NCBI GenBank assembly: GCA_016207515.1
Contig: JACQPN010000007.1
Span: forward strand, 29,688 to 93,687
DNA from: Euryarchaeota archaeon
GTDB taxonomy: Archaea > Thermoplasmatota > SW-10-69-26 > JACQPN01
Length of the DNA: 64,000 nucleotides
Direction: 5' to 3'
Shown here: positions 48,761 to 58,184 of the stretch, in pieces
Layout of the letters: every line of letters begins with the position of its first letter
Position numbering within the stretch: position 1 is the first letter of the stretch
Notes under the pieces: generated by a model
The model's database searches: none
Told to the model about the DNA's origin: nothing
The model's input: the letters and a program-made list of their open reading frames with translations, nothing else
Program-made: the position numbers and the translations under genes

Positions 48761-49579
48761 CTATTTTCCGACCAAGTTCATCTCGTCGCGTAGTGTCTGC
48801 GCCGCTTCACGTATGGATTCGCGGGTACTCCCGCCGGCGAAGATTATCCCGCGCGAAGAGTTCACGATCGCCCGTTCGCCCTTGGAATTCGCCCCGTTTC
48901 GTAATGATTCGCCGGCGTTACCGCCCTGCTCGCCGACACCGGGGATGAGAATTGGTGCTGCATCGCCCAAGATCGAGCGGACCGTCTTGAGTTCGCTTTG
49001 TGCGCTCGCCCCAACGACGGCACCCACGTTCTCGTTGTCAGCTGCCCACTCCCGCACTTTCCGCGCCACCGCCTCGTAAAGCGGCATCCCGCCGATTTTC
49101 AGGTCTTGGAAGTCCCGAGCCGAAGGGTTCGAGGTCCTGACAAGCACCAGGACGCCCTTCCCATCGAATCCCAGGTACGGGGCCACCGCGTCGCGGCCCA
49201 TGTAGGGGTTCACGGTCACCGCGTCGAAGTCCATCACCTCGAACGCCGCCTGCGCGTAGGCCGTGCTCGTCGAACCGATGTCACCGCGTTTTCCGTCAAG
49301 GATAACGGGGATGTCCTGAGGGATTATGTCGCGCGTCGCCTGGAGTATCTCGAAGCCGCGTGGGCCCAACCGCTCGTAAAAGGCGGCGTTCGGCTTGTAG
49401 GCGCAGACGAGGTCCTTCGTCGCTTCGATGACCCGCCTATTGAATTCGAGTATTGCGTCCCGCCCGTGCTTGACACTCATGTCCCCCGGCACCTTAGCCG
49501 GGTCGGGGTCGAGTCCGACACAAAGATGGGACCGGTTGCGTCGGGATGAATCGAGGAGCTTCTCGATGAAACTCACCAT
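48761..49579 (-). CDS. pyrF: Orotidine 5'-phosphate decarboxylase
   Basis: OMP decarboxylase of 272 residues, the long class (subfamily 2), catalysing the last step of UMP synthesis. The catalytic Asp-x-Lys-x2-Asp is DGKRGD (D95, K97, D100). CVGLDPDP is the first strand, IPGVGEQGG the phosphate-binding loop, and VNSSRGIIFAG the final loop with the phosphate-binding Arg. It lies 84 bp downstream of the aIF5A gene in the same direction and may be cotranscribed. Confidence 0.93.
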   Translation of the reverse strand: MVSFIEKLLDSSRRNRSHLCVGLDPDPAKVPGDMSVKHGRDAILEFNRRVIEATKDLVCAYKPNAAFYERLGPRGFEILQATRDIIPQDIPVILDGKRGDIGSTSTAYAQAAFEVMDFDAVTVNPYMGRDAVAPYLGFDGKGVLVLVRTSNPSARDFQDLKIGGMPLYEAVARKVREWAADNENVGAVVGASAQSELKTVRSILGDAAPILIPGVGEQGGNAGESLRNGANSKGERAIVNSSRGIIFAGGSTRESIREAAQTLRDEMNLVGK

Positions 49580-49663
49580 GGGCAGTATGCCTCCGCGGGA
49601 AGAATGGTCCCGGGGCCGGGTCGCGCCGGCAAGGATGGGCGCGACTCGTGAGGCATGGGCGCC

Positions 49664-50059
49664 TCAGATCCGCATGATGACGCGGCGGCCCATGGCCTCG
49701 ATGTATTGGGTCTCGGTGCCGGCGACCAGTTCAATCTGGTTTCCGTCCTCGTCCTTCGGGATCTCGAGTTCAAAAGTCTCGTAGCTTGCCATGTCCATGA
49801 GTTGCACGTGGTCGCCCCGAAGCGACAGCACCTGGGCGGTACGTTTGTCTATGAGCGGGACCTGGCACTTGTCGCTCACCGGGCCGGTCATCGTGCGCCT
49901 GACCTTGTCGAAGATGCCCACGACGTCGATACGCGCCTTCGCGGCGCCATGCTTACCAGGCTTCGACGTCGTTATCGAGAGGATCTTGCAAGGTTCACCG
50001 TCCACGACCATGTAGCGACCTTCCTTGAGTTCGCGTATTTCCGCCTGGGTCGTGCTCAT
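49664..50059 (-). CDS. eif5a: Translation factor aIF5A
   Basis: Protein of 131 residues, homologue of eIF5A/EF-P that promotes peptide-bond formation at difficult sequences. The modification loop TSKPGKHGAAKAR contains the hypusine-site lysine, K36. The N-terminal SH3-like barrel and the C-terminal OB-fold (VQLMDMASYETFEL) are both complete. Deoxyhypusine synthase is not in the window. ATG at 50059 is preferred over the in-frame start at 50089, which lies in the box A. Confidence 0.95.
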   Translation of the reverse strand: MSTTQAEIRELKEGRYMVVDGEPCKILSITTSKPGKHGAAKARIDVVGIFDKVRRTMTGPVSDKCQVPLIDKRTAQVLSLRGDHVQLMDMASYETFELEIPKDEDGNQIELVAGTETQYIEAMGRRVIMRI

Positions 50060-50089
50060 CGGATTGACACCTGCCGCCGGATGACCCAA

Positions 50090-50100
50090 TTAATATTTAA
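50090..50100 (-). promoter_or_regulatory. Box A of the aIF5A gene
   Basis: TTAAATATTAA on the - strand, a strong TATA element centred about 36 nt upstream of the ATG at 50059. Confidence 0.65.
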
Positions 50101-50148
50101 GGGTAACAGGGGCCGCGCGGGAGGGCGGGGCCGAGCCGCCCCATGCCA

Positions 50149-51516
50149 TCAGCGTACGTAGCTGAACGACGACGCGAACACCTCGACGTTCGCCTTCGTG
50201 GTCCCGACGGAGCGGACCGTGTAGGGCCCCTTGTTCACGAACGCGTCGGGCTTGATCTCGCCGAAGCCGCTCAGGTAGGCGGGCCCGCAGGTTATCATGC
50301 CTTCCGGGTCGCATGCGGTGATTGCATCGACCATCACGTGCCTGTAGTCTCCCTTCGATGACGCGAGAAAGAACTCGGTCTGTACCGCTACGGCTGCGGG
50401 AGCGGTCGAACCCGGCATCTCCGTCCACCAGAAGAAGACGTCGAGAAGGCCCGTCGCCGGGAGTTTTACGTCGACCGGGTCCGCGGAATCGACCTGGTAA
50501 CGCTGCTCGTCGAAGACGGCGGCCAATTGGCGCACGGTCAGGTTCGGGCTCTCCGACTCTATCGCTATGAGGCCAAAGCGCGGCCCGTCCATGTCCTCGA
50601 GGAACACGACGTATTCGCCGGGCGACGGCGTCGAGATCTCGATCCCCGTGGAGGGGAACTTCGCGAAGATGGCCGTCCGGTCGTAGAGGTAGTTCACGAG
50701 TTGGTCCTCAGGGTCGAAGACCTTGAGAAACGCCGTCGGGTCCTTGACCGAACCCACGTACTTGAGCGTGAACGAGGAGACGTTCTCCGGCACGTCCACC
50801 GCGTAGGGCGTGAACTCGGTGAGTGCGTTCGGGACGTAGCGGAACCTCGTCTCCTGCGTGAAGGTTAGCCCCGTAGTGATAAGGTTGTTCATCGCCGCGA
50901 CACCCACGTTGTAACCGCCGGAGCCGCATAGGTCCTGCTCGGGGAGGTCGGATCGCACCACGTAGGCGAACGTGTAGGTGCGCGTGTGCTTTCCCGTCGA
51001 CGCTATGGGGCCGTCGGGCTCGTACCATTGGTTGTGCTGCGTCATGTCGCAGTACATGGGGAACATTATGACGGGGTACAGGTCGGCCGTGTTCCCTGCC
51101 GCGTTCTCCCAAGTGGTGGTCACGGTGATCTCCATGGGAACGTCTTTCTTGATGCCGGCGTCGACCTCGTTCATGGCGCCGTTCGCCTCGAAGAGCGTGA
51201 TGCAGCACCCGTCGGTCCCGGGGATGCTGTCGCGCATCGCGTGCAATCCGGGGCCGATCGTCCCGTTGGTCCACACGCTCATCTGCATCACGTCCGGGAC
51301 CAAGTGCCCGGCGACGCGCGCCCTGAAACTGGAGCCGGTCTCGTCGAGAGCGATGCCTTGCGAGGTGTTCGAGATGGCGGTCGGATCCTTGGAAGCCGAT
51401 GTGCCCGTCCCCGTCGCGTCGATGGAGGCGTCCGCCGCGGGCGATCCTGGGGCTCCGACGCAACCGGATAGTGCGACCGCGATCACGAGCAGGATGACGG
51501 ATGGCTTGAGGTTCAT
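50149..51516 (-). CDS. Large lipoprotein, function unknown
   Basis: Protein of 455 residues. A signal peptide ends in a lipobox-like ALSGC (Cys about 18), then a Ser/Thr/Ala-rich linker. The mature part has a Cys-containing segment (GTDGCCITLF), a QDLCGSGGYN segment and beta-rich stretches such as SPGEYVVFLED that resemble exported beta-sandwich domains. I cannot name a family. ATG at 51516 is chosen for the signal sequence; the frame extends to 51624 without sense. It is divergent from another lipoprotein gene, 135 bp away. Confidence 0.75.
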   Translation of the reverse strand: MNLKPSVILLVIAVALSGCVGAPGSPAADASIDATGTGTSASKDPTAISNTSQGIALDETGSSFRARVAGHLVPDVMQMSVWTNGTIGPGLHAMRDSIPGTDGCCITLFEANGAMNEVDAGIKKDVPMEITVTTTWENAAGNTADLYPVIMFPMYCDMTQHNQWYEPDGPIASTGKHTRTYTFAYVVRSDLPEQDLCGSGGYNVGVAAMNNLITTGLTFTQETRFRYVPNALTEFTPYAVDVPENVSSFTLKYVGSVKDPTAFLKVFDPEDQLVNYLYDRTAIFAKFPSTGIEISTPSPGEYVVFLEDMDGPRFGLIAIESESPNLTVRQLAAVFDEQRYQVDSADPVDVKLPATGLLDVFFWWTEMPGSTAPAAVAVQTEFFLASSKGDYRHVMVDAITACDPEGMITCGPAYLSGFGEIKPDAFVNKGPYTVRSVGTTKANVEVFASSFSYVR

Positions 51517-51621
51517 GCGCTTGCCGGCTTTTCGACCTCTCCGCACGTAAAGCGGTTTGTGGTCCGGTCCTTGAAGGGTCAGCCGCAGGCGCCGGTATTT
51601 GAAGAGCGGCGCGCAACAAAC

Positions 51622-51630
51622 CATTTATAG
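51622..51630 (+). promoter_or_regulatory. Box A of the lipoprotein gene at 51652
   Basis: CATTTATAG is centred 26 nt upstream of the ATG at 51652, a textbook leaderless arrangement that rules out the in-frame GTG at 51637. Confidence 0.65.
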
Positions 51631-51651
51631 GCGCGAGTGGAGGCTCCCGAG

Positions 51652-52854
51652 ATGGCTGGACGAGGGGCCGTAGGGCTTGTTCTGTTTCTCCTCGCGGCCA
51701 CAACCCTATCCGGGTGCCTTGGAAGCGATGCCCCGCCTCAAGACTCCGGGGCCGAGCCTGCGAAAGTCGTACCCGAGGTGGAGGAGACGAAGGCGTCCGA
51801 CGACGGCCTCTCCGCCTTCGCGCAGCGGCTCGAGGAGAAGTTCCACACGCACGACGCCTGGAACGGCAAGCACCAGCTGAAGTTGATGGACGCGGACATC
51901 TCAAGCGGCCCCCTTGTCCCCGACCCCAACGGGCCGGCAGGTCCGTTCGGCGCCCTCGCGATCTTCGCACAGAACGGGCAACGTGGCTTTGGCGGCGGCC
52001 TCGGGGCCCGCTCGTTCGAACTCCCCCCGAACCAGGTCGTGCCATCGGAGACCGAGTGGGTGGAAGTGCAGGTCCGATGGGACGGTTCGCCTTCCATCAC
52101 CGGCCTACGCCTCGGTTACCAGACGGCGGCGATGAAGTCGATGAACGTGACACCGGCGCTCGAACCGGCGAAGATCGTGAAGATCCAGACGACGCTTCTC
52201 GACAACGACATCCCGCATGTGGCCGTGAGCAAATGGCGCTTTGGGCTCTTCCCTGCGAACGACCAGAGCCCCGGCTCTCCCGGGGTCTTCAACGGCACGG
52301 CGCGCGTGACGGTCACGGCGGTGCGAACGACCGATTCCCTCTTCGTGGCCCCGCCGCATCCGGACTGGTGGGGCGACAATACGACGATGAACATACTCAC
52401 CGTGACGCGCAAGGCCAGCCAGAAGTGGGTGGTCTTCCCGTTGATGTTCCCGGGCCTTGCCGAGGGCCAAGGGTTCGGGCAGATCCCCGTCCCGAACGGG
52501 ACCATCGTCCCACCGCACACGAAGGCCTTGAAAGTGGAGATCAAGTGGACGAACAACGACATGACGACGTCGGCCACCGCGCCGAAGCCAGCCATCGGGT
52601 GGTCGCCCGCGAACAGCCGCCGCGCCGCCAACCAGGAAGCCGACAAGATCACGGACAATCAGGCCGAGTACTCGGCGGAGCTTGATCCACGGATGTGGGA
52701 CAGCCCCTACGATTCCGTTAGCAACTGGCAGTTCTTCACCTACCTTGACAGCAACATGCACACGGACGGACTCCTCCCATTCGGGCCGTTCGGCCAAGTT
52801 GCGACGTTCGATGGCGAGTACACGGTGAAGGTGACGGCATACAGGGACGGTTGA
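51652..52854 (+). CDS. Lipoprotein with beta-rich domains, function unknown
   Basis: Protein of 400 residues. The signal ends in a lipobox-like TLSGC (Cys about 21). Residues 30-70 are charged and probably form a spacer. The rest contains two similar-looking beta-rich halves with SEWVEVQVRWD-like strands (TEWVEVQVRW; LKVEIKWTNN) and ends with YTVKVTAYRDG. No catalytic motif or known family is recognised. The leaderless ATG at 51652 is supported by a box A. It is divergent from the other large lipoprotein; the two may act together at the surface. Confidence 0.75.
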   Translation: MAGRGAVGLVLFLLAATTLSGCLGSDAPPQDSGAEPAKVVPEVEETKASDDGLSAFAQRLEEKFHTHDAWNGKHQLKLMDADISSGPLVPDPNGPAGPFGALAIFAQNGQRGFGGGLGARSFELPPNQVVPSETEWVEVQVRWDGSPSITGLRLGYQTAAMKSMNVTPALEPAKIVKIQTTLLDNDIPHVAVSKWRFGLFPANDQSPGSPGVFNGTARVTVTAVRTTDSLFVAPPHPDWWGDNTTMNILTVTRKASQKWVVFPLMFPGLAEGQGFGQIPVPNGTIVPPHTKALKVEIKWTNNDMTTSATAPKPAIGWSPANSRRAANQEADKITDNQAEYSAELDPRMWDSPYDSVSNWQFFTYLDSNMHTDGLLPFGPFGQVATFDGEYTVKVTAYRDG

Positions 52855-52924
52855 AGGCGAGGGACGCGGGGGACCGCGGGCGGCCGCTTGTGTCCGACCA
52901 GACTGGCGTCTTCCCCCGGCCTGA

Positions 52925-54250
52925 TCAGCTTACCTTTTTTCCCAACCCGATCGCGCGGTAAACGACGCCCGTCCCTGAGAACATCACGGGGTCGAAAGTC
53001 CGTCGCCCGTCCACGACGATCGGCCTCTTCATGAGCGTCTTGAAATCCGCGGGACTGAGACGCTTGAACTCGTCCCACTCGGTCTGGATTATCACGCCGT
53101 CTTTTCCCTTGAGGGCGTCCCGGGCGTTCGTCGTGGAGAGGACGCGGCCTCCTGCAAGTTTCGCAAAGTTCGAGGTCCCCTGCGGGTCATAGACGGTGAC
53201 GGCGGCGCCGGCTTTCTTGAGCGCCTTGTAGATGGGCAGGGCCCGCGTCTCCCGCACGTCATCCGTGTCGGGTTTGAAAGCGAGTCCGAGTATTGCCACG
53301 CGTTTGCCCTTGAGGGAACCGAGTTCCTGCTTGAGCATGGCGACGACGCGAACAGGCTGGACTTTGTTCTGTTCGAGGACGGCCTCGAGGATGAGGGATT
53401 TCGCCCCCTCCTTCTTCCCGAGCGCCGCGATGGCGCTCACGTCCTTCGGGAAGCAACTTCCCCCGAAGCCCGCGCCCGCCCGGAGGAACAGCGGCCCGAT
53501 CCGAGCGTCGTAACCGACGCCGCGCATCACATCGTAGACGTCGATGCCCATCTTCTCGCACATGTTCGCCACCTCGTTCGAGAAGGCGATCTTCGTGGCG
53601 AGGAACGCGTTCGAGGCGTACTTGATCATCTCCGCCGACCGCTCATCGGTCGTTATCTTCGGGCAGTCGAACTTCGCGTAAAGGTCCCAGAGGCGGGCGG
53701 CCGCCTTCGGATCGCGGGTTCCTACGACGATGCGGTCCGGGTTCAAAGCGTCCTTTAGGGCGGAGCCCTCCTTCAGGAATTCGGGGTTCATCGCCACACC
53801 GAAGCCCTTGCCGGCTTCCTTGCCGGAGGCGCTCTCAAGCGCGGGGAGGACGACGGAATCCGTGGTCCCCGGAACGACCGTGCTCTTCACGGCCACGACA
53901 TGGTGGTCGTTCTTCGTGCGTAGCGCCTCTCCGACTTGCGTGGACGCGTCCTTGATGAAAGTGAGGTCTATGGAGCCGTCCCGCTTCGAGGGTGTCCCTA
54001 CGCAGAGGAACGTGATGTCGGTCTCGTCCACGGCCGACCTCAAGTCCGTGGTCGCGGTGATGAGCTTGCGGGCGACGAGCTCCGCGAGGGAATCGTCGAC
54101 CCCGGGCTCGTGGAAAGGGGCCTTGCCCCTCGTGATGAGCGCGACTTTCTCAGGAAGCATATCGACGAGGGTGACGTTGTGCCCGTGGCGGGCGAGCAGT
54201 ATCGCCTGGCAGGTTCCGACGTAGCCTGATCCGATGACGGAGACGTGCAT
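52925..54250 (-). CDS. UDP-glucose/GDP-mannose-type nucleotide-sugar 6-dehydrogenase
   Basis: Protein of 441 residues that oxidises a nucleotide-sugar at C6 to a uronic acid in two NAD steps. GSGYVG (7-12) is the NAD loop, and the catalytic cysteine is C266 in GGSCFPKD. VAILGLAFKPDTDDVRET starts the C-terminal UDP-binding domain. UDP-glucose and UDP-N-acetylhexosamines are both possible substrates; it could feed the predicted diamino-uronate pathway at the left end of the window. A box A-like CCTTTAAGG lies near 54309-54317. Confidence 0.9.
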   Translation of the reverse strand: MHVSVIGSGYVGTCQAILLARHGHNVTLVDMLPEKVALITRGKAPFHEPGVDDSLAELVARKLITATTDLRSAVDETDITFLCVGTPSKRDGSIDLTFIKDASTQVGEALRTKNDHHVVAVKSTVVPGTTDSVVLPALESASGKEAGKGFGVAMNPEFLKEGSALKDALNPDRIVVGTRDPKAAARLWDLYAKFDCPKITTDERSAEMIKYASNAFLATKIAFSNEVANMCEKMGIDVYDVMRGVGYDARIGPLFLRAGAGFGGSCFPKDVSAIAALGKKEGAKSLILEAVLEQNKVQPVRVVAMLKQELGSLKGKRVAILGLAFKPDTDDVRETRALPIYKALKKAGAAVTVYDPQGTSNFAKLAGGRVLSTTNARDALKGKDGVIIQTEWDEFKRLSPADFKTLMKRPIVVDGRRTFDPVMFSGTGVVYRAIGLGKKVS

Positions 54251-54484
54251 CTGGCTTCCTCAAGGGGCCCGGGTCGGGCCGGTTCAGGGGCGCCAAGTGC
54301 GTTCCTCCTTAAAGGGCTTCCCCGAATTATCGAGTTTGCCGGATAAAGGGGGACAATGGATGCGCACTACCGGCCGGCCGGAGAGTCGGCCGCGATAGCC
54401 GCGGGCCGCCAAGGAGGACGGCCCCGCAGGGCCTGCCAGGAGTCGAGCACGAAGGGCGTCCAATGGGCCTGAAGCGCAACCCCT

Positions 54485-55489
54485 ATGGCTAGGGCGACCC
54501 ATCGGCGGCCCATGTTGAAGACTCCGGTGCCCCGGCCGGGCGCTTGGGATACGGCGGGCCCCGCTGCCTTCGTCGTATCGAACCGGGCCGCATTGACACG
54601 GCTTCTATCCAAATGCGACCTGACCCCGATGCTTCGGTTCGGCGACTCGCGCGACATGAGCGCCCTTGCCTCGGACAGCGTGCAACTCGTGGCCACGTCG
54701 CCGCCGTACCCGTACATCGAGATGTGGGACGCCCAGATGGAGAACATGCTTGGCCTCGCTCCGGGGGCGATCGGTGAGAAACCTGGGCATTTCGACGCGG
54801 CGCATCGGCTCCTTGGAGAGGTCTGGAGAGAGTGCTTGCGGGTCCTCACGCCCGGAGGCATCCTCGCGGTGAACATCGGCGACGCGACGCGCACCGTCGC
54901 TGGCGAGTTCCGCTGCTTCCAGAACCACGCTAGAGTGATAGAAGAGTGCGAAAGCATGGGTTTCCACTCGCTCGTCCCGATCCTTTGGAAGAAGCCGACC
55001 AACAAGCCGAACAGTTTCCTCGGCAGCGGCTTCTATCCGACGAACTGTTACGTGACGCTCGACTGCGAATACATCCTCCTTTTCCGAAAAGGGGGAAAGC
55101 GGGCGTTCGCGCCGAAAGACCCCTTACGTCTTGCCTCGCAGTTCTCCAAACCCGAGCGGGACGCGTGGTTCTCGCAGGTCTGGGCGATAAAGGGGGCCCG
55201 GCAAGAAGGGATGGCGGTGTTCCCGGAGGAGATCCCGGAGCGCCTCGTGCGCATGTTCTCGGTGCTCGGCGACGCCGTGCTCGACCCGTTCGCCGGATCC
55301 GGCTCGACGCTCGCCGTTGCGCGCCGCCTGGGCCGCAAGGCTATCGGGTACGAGGTCAACGAGGCCCTGCGTGCGACGATCGAGGGGAAAGTCCCGCTCG
55401 GCGCTCCGGATCCGGGCGACGTGCTCGACGAGCTCCTATCGTCCTATGGCCGCCCCGAGGGAAGCTCTTCCCCGAACGCCTCCGCGTAA
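54485..55489 (+). CDS. Orphan DNA methyltransferase, m4C-type motif (beta class)
   Basis: SAM-dependent DNA methyltransferase of 334 residues. The catalytic motif IV is TSPPYPYIE (71-79), the SPPY form usual for N4-cytosine enzymes, and the SAM motif I is DPFAGSGST (about 267-275); the IV-before-I order marks the beta class. The target recognition region lies between them. No restriction endonuclease is next to it, so a regulatory or housekeeping role is possible. Its 3' end overlaps the convergent PfkB gene by 46 bp. ATG at 54512 is an alternative start. Confidence 0.87.
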   Translation: MARATHRRPMLKTPVPRPGAWDTAGPAAFVVSNRAALTRLLSKCDLTPMLRFGDSRDMSALASDSVQLVATSPPYPYIEMWDAQMENMLGLAPGAIGEKPGHFDAAHRLLGEVWRECLRVLTPGGILAVNIGDATRTVAGEFRCFQNHARVIEECESMGFHSLVPILWKKPTNKPNSFLGSGFYPTNCYVTLDCEYILLFRKGGKRAFAPKDPLRLASQFSKPERDAWFSQVWAIKGARQEGMAVFPEEIPERLVRMFSVLGDAVLDPFAGSGSTLAVARRLGRKAIGYEVNEALRATIEGKVPLGAPDPGDVLDELLSSYGRPEGSSSPNASA

Positions 55490-56364
55490 CGCTCCCTCGC
55501 CTCCCCAAGCGTCGGGAGGTTCGCCTGCGCTCCCGCCCCTTCTAGGACGAACGACGCGACGGTCGAGCCGAGGCGGCCGCAGATCTCCATCCCATACTTG
55601 TTCTCCAGCCCGTAGAGGAAACCCACGCGATGGGCATCGCCGGCCCCCGTCGGGTCGACGACGTCTGCTTTCACCGAGGGGACCCTGATGTCGCCCTTCT
55701 TCGTGTGGATCAGAGCGCCCTTGGCACCGTGCGTCACGATGAGCGCCTCCTTCACGCGTTCGAGAAGCTTCGCGACGGTGAGGCCGAGACCGCGCTCAAG
55801 GTGCGCCATCTCGTGCTCATTCACGAAAAGATAGTGGACGTACTGGAAGCAAGTTTCGACGTCGCGCAGGGATGCATGAAGGAGTTCCTGGCCGGGATCG
55901 AAAGAGACGGTCTTGCAATCCCTCATGAGCCACGGGTAGGCCGAGAACTCGCCCGCGGCGAAGTGCGCAAGCCCCGCGGACACCGGGTGGAGCCGACTCG
56001 TGTCCTTCGAGGCGCCCGCGTGGAAGTATATCTGCTGGTGGCCCGCCCCGTCCCCTACGAGCATAGCTCTCGCAGTCGGGAGCGTGCTCCTGTAGAGGTC
56101 GAGTCGCACTTGCTCGAACATTAGCATCTTCTCGTAGTCGGAGTCTGCGAAGTCCGGGCCAACGCTCGCTCGTAAAGTCACATCGGCCCCGAGCCGTGCC
56201 AGGCCGTGGGCGACGTTTCCGGCACAACCGCCGGGCTCCTCCCGAAGGCTTGAAAGCTCGACCGCCTCGTCAGGCGACGGCAACCGCCTTGCGAGGCCGA
56301 TGGAGTCGAACGCCACGGTGCCCACTACGGTTATCAATGCGCACGGATCGGCGTCTCGACGCAT
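55444..56364 (-). CDS. PfkB/ribokinase-family carbohydrate kinase
   Basis: Kinase of 306 residues. GGCAGNVAHGLARLG is the N-terminal PfkB signature, and DPTGAGDAHRVGF is the C-terminal one with the anion hole GAG and catalytic Asp. The family phosphorylates sugars or nucleosides; archaeal members include ADP-dependent and nucleoside kinases. The His-Arg after GAGDA replaces the more common Phe-x-Gly-Gly, so substrate or lid details may differ. It overlaps the methyltransferase gene tail to tail and is divergent, 67 bp away, from a membrane protein gene. Confidence 0.87.
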   Translation of the reverse strand: MRRDADPCALITVVGTVAFDSIGLARRLPSPDEAVELSSLREEPGGCAGNVAHGLARLGADVTLRASVGPDFADSDYEKMLMFEQVRLDLYRSTLPTARAMLVGDGAGHQQIYFHAGASKDTSRLHPVSAGLAHFAAGEFSAYPWLMRDCKTVSFDPGQELLHASLRDVETCFQYVHYLFVNEHEMAHLERGLGLTVAKLLERVKEALIVTHGAKGALIHTKKGDIRVPSVKADVVDPTGAGDAHRVGFLYGLENKYGMEICGRLGSTVASFVLEGAGAQANLPTLGEARERYAEAFGEELPSGRP

Positions 56365-56431
56365 AGTCCTTTGGTATCGACCCTGGATTGCGACGGCAAA
56401 TGGTAAGACGAGGCGCCGCGGTTAGCCCCCT

Positions 56432-58150
56432 GTGAACCGGCGGCAAGAGACCGTTGCCTTGTTGGCCGCGCTGGCGCTTGCCATCGCTCTGCGCCTCACC
56501 CCGAACCTCGCATGGGCGTCCTGGGGCTCCGACTCGGGCGAGTACATCTTCCTGACGCAGCGCCTCGTCGATACGGGCCGGATATCGTTCGATTACGAAG
56601 GTTGGGGCATCGCCTACCCCTATTTTCCGGGGATGTTCATCCTCTCCGGCGCGTTCTCGGCCTCCGCCGGCATCGACGTCGTGACGGCGGTCAAGTACGT
56701 GACGCCGATCTTCAACGGCATCCTCGTCCTCGGTATATTCGTCATCGCGCACCTCATCACGGGTGACGCCCGCACGGGTATCGTGGCCGCCGCGTTCGCG
56801 GCCGTCGCGATGCCGCTCGCGTTCGTGACCAGCCATGCGCTTCCGGCCGGGCCGGGCCACGTCTTCGTCGTAGCAACTATCGCAACACTCGTCCTCTCCC
56901 GTTCCGATCGCCGCTTTCTTCTCCCTCTCGCCGTCCTCTCCGGCGCGCTCATCCTCACCCATCACCTCTCGGTCTATTTCCTCGTGGGGATACTTCTTGT
57001 GTCTATCGTGATCCGTGAACTCGTCGTGAGGCGGCCGGCTATCGACCGGTTGTCGCTTGAAACGGGCTTCCTCGTCCTTTTCCTCGTCGCGACGTTCGCT
57101 TACTGGTTCATCTTCGCCCCCCCGCTTTCCGGTCGCATCTTCTCGGAGGCGACCCCCGTGAGCCCCGTCTTCATCGCCATCGGAGGCATCCTCTCCGTCT
57201 TGCTGATACCCGCCTCCGTGCGGCTCGCTCCGAAGCTCAAGGCTTCCTTTTCCCCACGCTACCCTTCGCCTCGCCGGAGCGCCGCGATCGTCGGTGGGAC
57301 GTTCGCCGCGGGGATCCTCCTCGCGACCTCGCTTGCGGTATTCGGCCTCCCGGGGACGACCATCGTTCCGGAGGCGCGCTGGATCTACTTCTACGCCCCG
57401 CTCGTGGCACTCGTGAGCTTCGTGCCCCTCGGGATACTCGTCTGCCGAAAGACCCCGCTCTGGTGGCTTCCGATCGGGTGGCTTACGGCCCTCGTCGTCT
57501 CGGTCGTCTTCGCAAGCGTCACGAACAACCACGTCCTCCTTCCCTATCGCCATGCGGATCACATGATGGAGCCGATCGCGATCCTTGCCGCTCTTGGATT
57601 CATGGCTTGCTCGAATTACCTCCTCAAGGCGTCAAGACCGGGCCGCGAGAAAAGGACGGTGGGCGTGCTCCTTGCGGCCGGCCTCGTGCTTTTCACCGGG
57701 CTCAACGCCGCCATCGCCTACCCGCCGCAAGAAGCCCTCATCGGCTTCCAGGAGGGCGTGACACAAGGCGAGTGGGACGCGGTGCTTTGGGCCAAGGACA
57801 ACATACGACTCGGCACGGCGATGGTCGCCGACCACAGGGTGTCGAGCCTGCTCTTTGGCATCGCCCACATGAACGCGAGCTGGGACGCGGCCAAGGTCAC
57901 GTACGCGACGGAGAACACGACGGAGGCGTTGAACGAATTGAGGAGCCTCGACATCCCGGCGGGGAAGATGCGGATCGATTATGTCGTCCTATCGGACACG
58001 ATGAAGAAGGGGGTGGCGCTTGTCCAGTGGGAGCCGGCGAAGGCGATGAGCCCGGCCGCGGTGCGGAAGTTCTACGAGGAGGCCGCGTTCGACGTGGTTT
58101 ACGCGCAGGGAGACACGACCATCTTCATGGTCGATTGGACAAAGGCGTAG
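56432..58150 (+). CDS. GT-C-like multi-pass membrane protein, possible glycosyltransferase
   Basis: Protein of 572 residues with about 11-13 helices up to about 440 and a soluble C-terminal domain of about 120 residues. The first extracytoplasmic loop has WGSDSGEYIFL, an acidic pair in the place of the GT-C catalytic Asp, so a polyprenyl-phosphate-sugar-dependent glycosyltransferase is likely. The WWDYG motif of the oligosaccharyltransferase AglB is absent. A second charged loop contains LPYRHADHMMEP, reminiscent of the substrate-binding loops of this fold. Function stays open between a glycosyltransferase and an uncharacterised membrane protein. Confidence 0.7.
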   Translation: MNRRQETVALLAALALAIALRLTPNLAWASWGSDSGEYIFLTQRLVDTGRISFDYEGWGIAYPYFPGMFILSGAFSASAGIDVVTAVKYVTPIFNGILVLGIFVIAHLITGDARTGIVAAAFAAVAMPLAFVTSHALPAGPGHVFVVATIATLVLSRSDRRFLLPLAVLSGALILTHHLSVYFLVGILLVSIVIRELVVRRPAIDRLSLETGFLVLFLVATFAYWFIFAPPLSGRIFSEATPVSPVFIAIGGILSVLLIPASVRLAPKLKASFSPRYPSPRRSAAIVGGTFAAGILLATSLAVFGLPGTTIVPEARWIYFYAPLVALVSFVPLGILVCRKTPLWWLPIGWLTALVVSVVFASVTNNHVLLPYRHADHMMEPIAILAALGFMACSNYLLKASRPGREKRTVGVLLAAGLVLFTGLNAAIAYPPQEALIGFQEGVTQGEWDAVLWAKDNIRLGTAMVADHRVSSLLFGIAHMNASWDAAKVTYATENTTEALNELRSLDIPAGKMRIDYVVLSDTMKKGVALVQWEPAKAMSPAAVRKFYEEAAFDVVYAQGDTTIFMVDWTKA

Positions 58151-58184
58151 AGGTCCTGGCGCTTCACGCCGCCCTCGATCCGAA

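Noticed and set aside
56270..57562. 430-codon frame on the - strand inside the GT-C-like gene
   Set aside because: Extremely Arg/Asp/Glu-rich translation, typical antisense of membrane-helix codons.
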